A model generated the notes under the pieces. That model was not told the origin of the DNA and searched no databases. It worked only from the letters and a program-made list of their open reading frames with translations. DNA of 64,000 bases from Owenia fusiformis. Taxonomy: Eukaryota > Annelida > Polychaeta > Sabellida > Oweniidae. The position numbers and the translations under genes are program-made. The DNA lies in NCBI GenBank assembly GCA_903813345.2, contig CAIIXF020000010.1:7555169-7619168 (forward strand). Reading direction: 5' to 3'. Shown here piece by piece: positions 37,587-50,400 of this stretch. The first letter of the stretch is position 1. The number at the start of each line of letters is the position of its first letter.

Positions 37587-38404
37587 ATTGATTGTTCTAG
37601 AATGTGACACCTAGATAGTTTTGATTGTTATCGTCATTCGAGTATCCTTTCGATTTTTTCAAAGATGGACACGTTGGAACTTTGTATTACTCCGCTATAA
37701 CATTTATCTCCTTTTACAGCATAACGTGTGTATCATTCAATGGTACAGTTGTGATGATACAATTACATTTATGTCATTTTCATATCATACCGAATTTAAC
37801 CGTTCTAACTGAGGTCGTATACAAGAGGTTTTGGGAATTATTTCTAAGTAAAAGTCACAACACCGGAAGTATCTACACTCCACGTCTGAGTAGCAAGAAA
37901 CATTTGAAGTAATAGTAAGAACTTTTTTCACCACAATCTCTCCAAAAAGCATTATTTTATCCAAGCGAATGGTTTAAAATACATATAATAAATTCATTTG
38001 CATAAGCTGTACTATAAGTGATAGTATGAATTTGGACAAATATATGTTTGAAATTACAATGACGTCATATAGCCTCGTTTTAAAATTTGCCGCGAAAAAT
38101 ATTCTCCCTCAAAAAAATAACAAAACTAAAGTATTCCGAACTAAAGTGGACATTATACGTTATATATGGGACACGGTGATAAATCAGGATTTTGTGAGTA
38201 TACAGTCATAACGTTAGACAGTATTAGAACTAAAATTTCAGTTATAGTTTAATATTGTATGGACTAATTGATTCAATTTGACATTTCATGTTTGAACCCG
38301 ATCATGATGATCATCCATGATATCAAATCTGTCAACATTGTTCTGTTCTTATTGTCTCGGCATTCTTATTTAGGTATTTCAATCAAATAAAGCCAACTTC
38401 CAAC
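37587..38404. promoter_or_regulatory. Divergent promoter region between ARCN1 and TIPIN
   Basis: Only 818 bases separate the two start codons. CCGGAAGT at 37863-37870 is a consensus ETS/GABP site, typical of housekeeping bidirectional promoters. A splice acceptor (TTATTTAG|GTATTTC) about 33 bases before the TIPIN ATG implies an untranslated first TIPIN exon upstream; GAAGTAATA|GTAAGAAC near 37915 is a possible donor. No TATA box is obvious. Confidence 0.5.
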
Positions 38405-41400
38405 ATGATGGGCACAGTTGATACTATGAACCTGGACATGGATGACTTCTTTGAATCCAATGATCCTCTTGATGATGAGGATCAGACGAGAGCCATGCCA
38501 CCCCCTGGAGATGACGAGGATGGAGCTGGGAACCCCTTTGTCGAGGGAGAGGCAGGAGCTGATGGCGACGGAGAGGATGATGGTTAGTACTGTACAGCAC
38601 ATGAGTATTGTATTCAACATATTTAGTTGTCACAACATTTGCACTTGAATATCTTCTGAAAATAATCCTCTTTAAGATCATTGTGTATTTTCGGCCATAA
38701 CACTCTTTTCTAGGTACATAAGTGCACACTTTGTGAAAAATTGAAAGATGTAGACTATGTGAGGAACAAGGAGTTCATTCATGTATTTGAAAATAGCATG
38801 TGACACCAATGAGGATTGCATCAAAAGTCAAAATATACATCTTCACACAGCATATTAGATCAGTTTATACCTGCGATAGAAATGGCAACATTTATATTTA
38901 CTTTTATTCATTTAAAGGCGCGCTATACTCAATCTAGAAAAAAATCATTAAAACAAGTGACTCGCACACTTGCTCAAATATGACACAAAGTTTGATTTGC
39001 TTTAATATTGGACCAAGAAAAAAATAACTCAGAGAAAAAGGCATTTGAAGTTCAGAGATCATTAGACATGCATGCACATGTTAAACAAAGAGCATGTTTT
39101 AAATTACTACTGATTCAAAAGATGGCGACACTTCTATAAAAATGAATGTATCATGTAATACAAACAACTTTGCCATCTTTCAATGTCATTGATAAAAACT
39201 TGATATATAAAGCTTGACAGATCAAAAATATTTTTTGATAATTTATTGTAAGCTTTGATGTGGTCCACTTGAGCTACTGTTGGTGTCAAATGAAAGATAA
39301 GGTTCTTATCAATACATTGGATATACTATGAAATTTAAATGTAAGTCTTTGAATTGTTGAAAATTCCCAAAGTGGGCCTTTAAAGATATTCAAATGTAGC
39401 TCCCGGTCTGTGATTTTCCTTGTCTTAAGTTGTACTATTACTGTATGTACATATTTTTATAGATGGTGAAGTGAACAGTCAAGCTCTCGCCAGACTTAAA
39501 GATCTCTCCAAGGGGGCAGGAAAGAAAGTTGTAAAGAGACCACAACCAAAACTTGATCCATCTAGGTATGTCCCCAAAGAGGATGTAATTATGTCACCAC
39601 TAAAAAGTGGTGACATATGGTCTCCGTTTTTTTTACGGCGGTTGGCGATCGGCATCTGTACAAATTCTTACAACTTCCAATAACTTAACAAATACTGTTT
39701 AGACTGACTTCAAAATCATCTACAAGTTTTTAGAGGTTCAAATCTGACTTTAAATTTAAAATTTGCCCTTTAAAAAGGCCTTTATTCAACTTGCTTCAAA
39801 ATCATCTACAAGTTCTCAAAAGTTCAAATCTGACTATAGATTTGACCTTCAATGACCTTCTCAAGGTCAAAAAAGTTTTGTATAACATGTATCATTTACC
39901 ATGAACTTAATTTATGAAATAAACGATTAAAAAAAAAATTTAAAAAAAAATTTCACCTTGCTTCAAATTGACCAAACATTTTTCAAAATCTGACTTAAGA
40001 TTGAACTCATAATATGCAAATATTCTGGCATATAAGAAGGTGGAATACATTTTGAGCCACATTTTTATCGAGGGATTTTCAAAAAACTTATTTTCACCCT
40101 ACCCTCTTCCCCTGCCAATTTAAAAGGTCAGCCCCATTCTTATGTTCTTGCTCTTTTTCATAATTTTGTTCAAAACTGAATAAAATGTATTTTAGCTTAA
40201 CATATGATCATAAGTATTTTTCTGAACCTGAAGAGGTCTAACAGGCAGCTATGATACACTTTAGCTGCCAACATGTATTAATCAAGCTTAGTTTAGAGAC
40301 TTTAGCAGTTTTACACATGGCCATATATATCGTGGAGAAGTAATGCAATAGAATAAAGGTGACAAAAGGTCACATGATAATGGAATGAAGTGACAAACTT
40401 ATGTTTTGTAAATTTTAGACTTACTGGCGAACGTGGAATTCCTATTCTTCCCGATCTTTTCAAGAATGTCAAGTTTAAAGGTGCTGGACATGAGGTAAAG
40501 TATAAAATCATGAGTTTTATTTTTGATTCTCTTTATGTAAAGCTTACAAATTGTATACTGAGAATGCAGAAACACAACATTTGAAGTCAAGGTGTACAAT
40601 TGCAAAATCATTTATAACACTAAATTCATCTACTCACCAAATTAAAAACAAATTCATTTTACACAAAACTAAAGTTTATTTTCCAGTTAAGTTAATTTCC
40701 AGATACACATACATATACTTTCAATATGAGTTGCTCCATCAGTTAAACAAAATACAACTTATTGTACAGTTAGACTAAGATACAATTAAAATAATTCTTT
40801 TTTGTTTGATCATGAAGCATAGTTATGTCCTGGTCATTTTAATATAAAAATATATTCACTTTTTGTCAGTTATTTTTAGGCCTCTGGGAAAACAATCACA
40901 TTAAATTGCCATTGAATATTATAAAAGCTAGATTATTCAGATTTTATCAGCATTTGAACTGTGTACATTGAAACCAATGTGTACATTTAATACCTGCAAA
41001 AATAGGTTCACTATAGATTGGTGTTCATTACAAAGAGGGTACTTTATACAGAAGTCAGCTGAGTATTTGGTGAGGAGTATTAGTTATTAGTTAGTTGAGT
41101 ATTTGGGTGTCTATTAGGGACAGGTGTTCACTAGAGAAAGGTGTTCACTAAGACAAGCTTTACAATACTGCAATCATTTGGTTGTGCTCATAGAGTAGTT
41201 TGGCTCGTACATGCTTTTCGGGTATTACATAAAGTATGCAATATTATTTTAATCTAGGCAACTGATCTGCAGCGGCTGATGAGGACAATGGAGCATTGGG
41301 GTCATCGGCTTTTCCCCAAGATGACATTTGATGAGGTCATAGAGCGCGCTGAGCGACTGGGTGCTAAGAGAGAAACACAGGTACACAGGTGTCATAATAA

Positions 41401-44400
41401 AGCAGACAATACATCTTATATGAATAACTGTGCTTGCCAAACTGCACTTGCCAAAATTTTTAACCTTAAAGATTTTGAAAAAGTAGAAACACATGCATCC
41501 ATGTGTTGATAAACTATAAAAAGAAAATACCCCTGATTAGTGTCATAGGTAAGCCAATTCGGTGTTGAAACAACTGTGATATTGAATGTAGATGGAATGT
41601 ACCGTTCAAGAGACCAAGAGAGCCTCCCCCTCCAATTGGACAAAAAATGGCCTTGGAGCCAAATTTAGTCAATTTCCCCAACTTTGGGAGCAAAAAATCT
41701 GGTCAAATATTCTCTACCCCCAGGCCCCAATACACATTTTCATAAGTCTAAACCAGTTTCTTACAATGATAGTTCAATTTTGATTATAAAAAGTTACCAA
41801 ATTAATCTATTAATTTGCTATTTTCAGACATGCGTTAAGAAGATCCGTATGGGTATGTCTATGACTGATGATGACTTTGTATCGCAACAAGACAGTGATG
41901 GGGCAAACAGTGACAATAATGATGCTGCTGACATCGACAAAAATCCAGAAGATGGTGTAAATTATTTAGATGAGGTGAGTTTACAAATAAATGTATACAG
42001 TTTCAGTGATGTGATCATCTGAAAGTAGGCACAAGTTATTTCGCATGCTTAAATGATAACATACATGTATTTAGAATATTAGAGTTATATATTCAAGCTA
42101 TATGTGAAACTTGCAAGCTTCATTGCAGTTATAAGTCTTTTATGAATCTAATCATCTTTTAGTTATATTTTATCATCTGTTAGTTATATTTTATCATCTG
42201 GTTGTTGCCATCTGATGGCCCTCACTTGAAAGGGCTGGGGCACAAGAATGAGCGCTCGTTTGAACAGCCTTGGATCACATGATGGTGGTGTAGTCCCCTC
42301 TGGTGGGAGAAAAGTGAACTTCTGTAGAAGCGAAGTCACAAATAAGAATAATCTGCTCTTTGCCAACACTTGCGCAATACAAATCCTATGTCCTGCTCCA
42401 AATGGGAAAAAACTGAAAAGAAATGATTTGTTTTAAGAGAACCTACCTGGGATACTAGTGTGGACCATGGTGCCCAATAAAATATATTCTTAAAGTTATT
42501 TTAGATTCTAATCATGGACCAATGTATCTTATATATTGTTGTGTATACAAGTATAATAAAATAGGATAGAATAAAGAGAAAAAGCCAGAAAGTGATGGAC
42601 TATACAAGGTAGGTATTCCATGTTTCAACACAAAGGACCGAGAGTGATGCCTTGACTGTGAATTCTGGATATGTTTCATGAAGTTATCCTTTACATATTT
42701 TGAATCAGTTCATTAGCTATATTATAGAAAAGCACCTTGCAATCAAAGCTATCCTATCATATAATCATATTGTAAAATTATTGTTTTCGTGCCTTTTGAT
42801 GCCTACATATCACCTTACTTACTTTCTCTTGTTGGGATGATCAGGAGATACTGGTGTTCCATCCTCATTAAGGAACCTCTCAGGTTTCAAAGTAAATGAG
42901 TCATCCCATTGGCCTGGATCATGGTGTACAGACCATAGATTCAAAACCACCTATTGAAATACATGTACATTTGAGAGATTTATTGATTGGAGGGAGCATC
43001 TCAAAATATCTCAGTATACAGTATACAGTTGTACTCAAAGAAAAGAAATAGACTTAAACGCGATAGACGAAAAAATAATCATTAACATAAATATCTCCCG
43101 CAATGCATCACTTTAAGTGGGACAATGTTTATTGGTCTGTTGATTAAACCAAATTCTCCAAACCTTGAAAGCATGTTCTGGTGTATTGTCGGGACAATAA
43201 AGGTCATACTAATATCAAGTTACAAACCTCACAATTTATATTAGTCAAACATATATGAACATGCAATCAAGCCCACGCTATATACACAAGAACTTGCATC
43301 CAGGAACTAAGTCCATGGCGTCACGGTAGAACATTTCATGATTATAATAAATTATTAAAACTTCCAATAACTTAACAAATACTGTTTAGACTTACTTCAA
43401 TTTTTTGAAAATCATGTTCCAGTTTTCAGAAGTTCAACTCTGACTTTCCATTTAAGATTTGACCTTCAATGACCTTCTCAAGGTCAAAAAAGGTCAAAAA
43501 GGTATTTTTTCAACTTGCTTCACATTGGCCAGTTTATTTCAAAATCATGTTCAAATGTTCAAATCAGACTATAGATTTCACCTTCAATGACATTCTCAAC
43601 GTCAAAAAAGATTTGACCTTCAATGACCTTCTCAAGGTCAAAAAGGTCTCTGCAACTTTCTTCAAATGGACCAATTTTTTCAAAAATTTTTTCTTTCATC
43701 TGCAGAGTTCTCAGAAATTCAAAGACTTAAGATTGAACTAATAATATTGTGAGCAACTAGGTGGTAACATTTTGTCATGTTAATGCCTTGTTTATCTATA
43801 GCATACAAGAGTCAATGTCCTTTAACCTTTAGCCTTTTTTTTTCGTGAAGCCACTCAGTAAAATTACGATTTCTCTGCAACCTGAAGTCCAATCAAGATC
43901 ATTCAAATATCTATGTGTTCCTGACATGTTTGGGCGTCTGTTAATAACAACGTCTACCCAGATTTCAGTCATGAATTACGTCAATTTTGTGTGCAAACAT
44001 TGGGTAGACGTTGTCATTACCGGATGCCCAAACGTGTCAGGAACACATAGATTCCCGAATGATGTTGATTGAACATCAGGCTGCAGAGAAATCATAATTT
44101 TACTGAGTTGCTTCACAAAAAATAAGCAGCACTTTAGGCCACCTTAAACACAAGAGATAGAGTAACAACACACAGGTTCATGATCCCTGGTAAATGTTTA
44201 ACAAAAGTGAAATGTTTAGAACTTCTTGCCAGTAATATTATCTTTCATTTTGATTCATGTTTCCTTTTCAATAACAATGTACATGTAATGTTTTAGCGTT
44301 TGTGTTTTTTACTTTGGCTGGATGCTTGCTGTTTTTTAGTTGTTCAGCAATGGTATAGCGTCATATACGCATAAAATCCCATGGCGTACTCTCAAATTTA

Positions 44401-47400
44401 GAGAAAAGTTATTTTTTTAGACTGAACACTTTAAAAATACTGGATATTCTGAAATATGGCCAATAGTTTACATTTAGTCCATTAACCGAAATTTCGTATT
44501 TAAAAACGCCACAGAAGGCTTCAAATGCAATCTCATTTAGAGAGAATGGGGGAAACATTAGGCTTGATTTTACAATATTTGGCCTTACCATTATTCCTTT
44601 CGGCAAAGGATGTCCTCGTAGTGTTGTATCAGTCTCTGTTGCCCTTGGCAAACCTAAAGCAGCCAAACTCATGTAACGTAACATCTCTAGTATAAATGCT
44701 TCCGTATATGCCATCTTAGATTTATCAGCCAAAGATGGAGGTCTTTCAGTTCCAATAACGCCATCTATTTCACGCTGTAGTTTTGTTTGGACTTCTGGGT
44801 AATTCATGAGTATGAGTAGCATACCTGTTACAGCGCTAGTTGTCGTGTCAACCCCTGAGTGAAAGATTGTTATTAATGCTTGGGTTTTGGGCAAGTGATT
44901 GAATTAATGATTATTTTGAGTTTTTATGTCACCACCAAAAGTGTTTATCTATGTTACACGATGTGTAAGTACTACTTTTTAGATGAATTCTGTTTTAGAA
45001 TATTCTCTTCCTCTGTGGATAAGCAAAAAAGATGATATATGCTTTATAGGCAAATAAACCAAAGTTAGCCATGCTTATTATTAATCATATTTGGGTTTAA
45101 CCGAGTTGGAATTTTCCATCAATTTGTTCACCATGGATCAATACTTTAAGAAACATGTTTTTACCTCCCATAAAACTGTCTTGTAGTGTGATCTTGATAT
45201 CTAGTTCGGTTATCACCTTCCCCACCTTACGCTGTTCTTCTTGTAGTAAAAGCAGGGCATCACAAACACAGTCAGGGTTTGCTTTATCTATGGTTTCCTG
45301 CAGAAGTTTTCAAATGTGTGACATACTGTCTTGGAGGATTCTATCATTTCAAAAGCGGTGTCAAAAGTACAATATTTTCTGTAAAAAGTGAATATTGCAT
45401 CCTATGGGACTGGATGCTGGTGGTTTTAAAAATAATGTGGTTTTAGATACAACATTTGGTAATTAAAGCAATTTGATGAAGTAATAAACAAATGACTATA
45501 TAGATTATGTGGTTTTTCACATAAATGTTTGATCAATCTTGAGATAGACGATTTGTAGGCCAACCCTTACATGTTCATATCTCAAATTCATACCTTTCGC
45601 TTCTTAATCAGTGGTAGAAATATAGAGTCTCTAATCTCTGCTGCCTTAGAAATTTCTCTGTATGCCTTATTTCCGAAGAACCTTAACCATGGAAAGATGT
45701 CCAAAAGAAGTCCAGAGGCGTTTCCCATAGAATCCTCCCAATATCGCAGCATTTTGTGCAACACAGCCAAATGCGGGTGATCCATATGATACTCCTCACC
45801 AAACAACTAAATCAATTAATCACAATCATTGATTAATGTAATTTTGGTATATTTCTTGTTGCCATGGAAACATTTTCTTCAGAATCTGAAAAATCATTTT
45901 GTTAAAAGTGCTTTCTGAAATGAAATCAAAATTTAGTTATACCATAGCAGCCCTCTCTGAATCAATTATGTTAAATTTTGCTGCAAAATGCTTTCATTGG
46001 CGCAAAGGTGCAAAGTTTGAAAATATTTCATGAAGTGCTATTAAGAGTTATGGTTGCTATAGTAATGTGACATTATAATTCCTGGATACACTGCTGGCTG
46101 ACTTACCATGCAAATATACAAAGGTTACACTTACATAAAGCAAAATAATGCATGTGGTAGCCTTGTTAATAATGTGCTCAGGGTAAAATGGCTGTTCTTC
46201 TTTGCTGTCCAATACACCAATGAGTTCCTCAATAACACCTAAAGAAATTGTCTCTAGCCTGTCCAACCCTTCACCAAATTGTTTCATTGACCTCATTGCA
46301 GCTTTCTTCAGAAGTCTCATTTTAGGGTTGCTCCAGTTATCCCAGCAAGATCCGGTGTATTCTCCTAAATTATATACATGGTTTGCAGGTGTTGTATTTT
46401 CTTATTTGCCGTACTATTATTATTATGATTTTATTGTCATGATAATTCTTAGAGACCCTAATCCGGGTCTGATATACGATGCAATATACAAAAAACTGTT
46501 TGTGCATAATTTTATACAAAGTGTCATGAAAATATTGTCTGCTCTATGAGTGGGTGATCAGTGATCAACTGGCATTGGAAGTGAGCATTGCACGCATTTG
46601 AGATTTTCAAGGGTTGATAGGGTTGCTCCAATCTGACAGCTCGCTTGAAATTTTGACCATGTTTGGACAAAAATGTGAAAATCAGCAGGCCCGTAGCCAA
46701 AAATTATTTTTAAATCATACTGTTTTTTACCATTTTGGACACTTTTCATCTGATTTTGGGCCAAAGTTGTCAAATGTGAACCTCCCTGGAATTTTTTGAA
46801 AAGTGAACTCCCCTTGGGGAAAGCTGCCTACTGCCATGATTAGTATTAAGTGAAATCAATCTTCTTACCATCTAGCATAAGCTTTATTATCCCATCGAAC
46901 GAAGTTCGGAGGGATATAGGGAACGCCTCCGTCCGTCCGTCCGTCCGTCCGTCCGTACGTACGTCTGTCCGTCCGTCCGGGCAATAACTCAAATACCGTT
47001 GGACCGATTTTGTTCATATTTTGTACACATATACCCTATGGAGGTAGAAGTTCTGCTCAAAAGCCGATTTTCAAAATGGCCGCTCATTTCAAAATGGCGG
47101 CCATTTTAGTGACGATTTTACAGTAATTTAGGTGCAATATGTAAAACTGTAATAGCAATATGTTTTAAATGTAAAAAAATTATAAAAGACATTAATAATG
47201 CTACAAATGTAGATAATAAAGAAGCCAATGGCAGCCATCTTGAAAAATGGCGGCCTTTACTCGTCATTTTTACGATTTTGGCTGTAACTCAAAAAATAGT
47301 GGAGCGATTTTGTTCATATTTGGTATGTGAATACTATAAGCATTGCACACTGCCTTAAGACACTTTTGGTAGAAGGCGGCCATTTTTAAAAATGGCCGCC

Positions 47401-50400
47401 ATTTTAACACATTTTACTATAACTCGAAAAGTAGTGGAGCGAATTTTGTTCATATTTGGTATATAAATACTATAAGCATGGCACACTGTCCTATGACACG
47501 TTTGGTAGAAGGTGGCCATTTTGAAAAATGGCCGCCATTTTAACACATTTTACTATAACTCGAAAAGTAGTGGAGCGATTTTGTTCATATTTGGTATGTG
47601 AATACTGTAAGCATGGCACACTGTCCTATGACACTTTTGGTAGAAGGTGGCCATTTTGAAAAAAAATTTGAAAATGGCCGCCATTTTAAAATATTTTACT
47701 ATAACTCGAAAAGTAGTGGAGCGATTTTGTTCATATTTGGTATGTGAATACTAGAAACATGGCACACTGTCCTATGACACTTTTGGTAGAAGGCGGCCAT
47801 TTTGAAAACAATTTTGAAAAATGGCCGCCATTTTAACGTATTTTACTATAACTCGAAAAGTAGTAGAGCGATTTTGTTCATATTTGGTATGTGAATACTA
47901 TAAGCATGGCACACTGTCTATTTCTAATGACGCTTTTGGTAGAAGGTGGCCATTTTAAAAATGGCCGCCATTTTAACGTATTTTACTATAACTCGAAAAG
48001 TAGTGGAGCGATTTTGTTAATATTTGACATGTGAATACTTTAAGCCTGGCACATTGTCTAATAAAACTTTGGGGAGTAGTCGGCCATTTTGAAAAATGGC
48101 CACCATTTTTATGTGTGTTATTTTACAAGTACGTGTGCTTTTTAGAGGTGGCTAATTAAAAGCATATTATTTCTTCTGATGACAACTTGGCTAGTGAGCA
48201 ACCATTTTGAAAATGGTGGCTTTTCTGGTGTGTTGTTTTATGATATTTGCGCTTCGTTTGTAAAAATGCCAGCCATTTCTGTTCGATGGGATTTGCTACG
48301 CTTTGGCGTTGCCGTTGTTCTGGTTCTGAACTGCTTGGGTCTGCCTGCAAATTCTGTACTTTTTGTCACAAGTGCTTCATACACAGCATCAAACCCATTT
48401 ACTATAACAATATCTTCTCCAAAAACTTTGACCGAAAATACATCGCCATATTTTTTCGACCAATTTATGAAGGTTTCTTGTGGATTTTGAGAATCTATTT
48501 CAAATGCATTCCCAATAAATGGCCATTTTTGTGGCGGCCCTTTTGGAATAGATTTCTTTGTCATGAATTTTATCACTATATAGATGATGATCAAAGCCAC
48601 CAAGGCAGGCATTAGTAATTCTGGCATGATTGTGTGGTACTCTCTGTTTGCTCCTATGTCCTTGGATGTTAACTTTATTCTGATAAGTTGAATTGAGCTT
48701 GTGTTAAAGTGGATTGCTTTCAGCAAACACAATTTTGTTACTGATTAACTGTGATCTATTCAGTAACTTGTTTTTTCAAGATATACAAATACAGGGTGGT
48801 ACATCTTGCATGTACACCTGTATTTAGTCAAAGATATAATTTCTGAGTTTTTAATTGAAATAAGATACATATAACTGTAAAGGGTGTATAAAAGTTAAAT
48901 AAATAAATGAAAGATATAATTTTGAGTCTCATTTAGAACAAAATACATGTACATATACTGTACATTAATATGTGCAAAAGGCCCCACGTGCGTGAGTTTT
49001 TTTGGCATACTGATATAAAAGTGTTGTATCTGCTATTGTAATTTGGTTATTTAAAAAAATAGATTGCAGTAAACCTGGTCAAATATAAAAACCAAGCCTA
49101 TAGATTTGTTATGGCTTGTTCCGTATCATATTAAGTTTATGTATGGCATCGGTGGGTGTTGTGTTTCATAAGTTCTCTGTAGACTGAACAAGTCAACCTC
49201 ATAAAACAAAATTAAAACATTATAAATAAAATAAAAAAATAAATAAAAAATAGATAAAACTTTACTTTAAAGTGGGTCTGTCTCAAACAGCCTGCAATTT
49301 TGCACCATTGTACAAGTCAACCTCATAAAACAAAATTAAAACTTTACTTTAAAGTGGCTCTGTCTCTAACAGCCTGCAATTTTGCACCATTGTACATGAT
49401 TGTTAATGTGTAAATATTAAGTCTGAGTTTGTGTAAAGAAACGGGTGTCTGGGTAATCAGGTGACTGGGTACCTAGCATTCCTAGCAGGGTTACCAATTT
49501 CAAAGTTGCACTTTTTCCCTAATATAGTAGGAATTAGGAAGTCTGAGGTAGTTTACATAATATAACTCATGTCCCATATGGGCATCTGACTCTAAAACAA
49601 ATGACAAGTACTGTACTCCGGGTAAATTTCGACGCCATAAAATTTCGCTATTTTTCAAAATTGCAATTTTGCGGCTATTTAATTTCGCAGATTTGAGTTG
49701 ATGAAATTTCGCAGATTGCACAAGTTGAATTTTTCCGATTACCGTGAATCAATGTGGGCTATTTTAGCCCATTCAGAATCCGAATAATGTTAGTATTTCC
49801 CACGTTTAGGGCATTTATTTGAATATTCTTGAATGGGGTTTTCAACTTCAATTTGTAGGATATCATTGTTGTCAACAGTTCTTGCCTTTGTTGGCCTAAT
49901 AAGCCAATTCAAAATGTTTTAGGCCTTCGCCCAACAACACTGGAAGAAACGTTTCACACCAAACGAAACCCCAGGGGATTTAAGACAAATTTCGCGACGA
50001 TAAATGTTCGTGATTTTACTATATTCGCAAACAAAGCGAAATTAAATCGCACACGAACATTACCCGGAGTACAGTACACGTATCAAACAGAAGTCTACAC
50101 AGTCAGTTGCTTATATATTAGTGAAAATGTGCCACTTTGAGATGGGAATAGGTAATCCTGCCAGGAACGTTAGGTACCCGGTTACTCGGCGACCCGGTCA
50201 TCCAGTTTTTTACACAAACCCTATGGGTTTATCATTCGTTTTGAATTCAGTGGCCATCTTGTAAACCTTTTCATGAGCACAGGTCTCATACCTAAGGCAC
50301 TGGTGGATCCAGAATCTAACAAGGCCTATTTTTGATAATTTAGCATAAAAAGGCCAGTTATGACCAAAAGGGCCCACTTATTCTGGGCCCACCCCTGGAT

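Noticed and set aside
38366-38729. Minus-strand frames of 84 and 101 codons over TIPIN exon 1
   Set aside because: Antisense to a confirmed coding exon and without any family resemblance.
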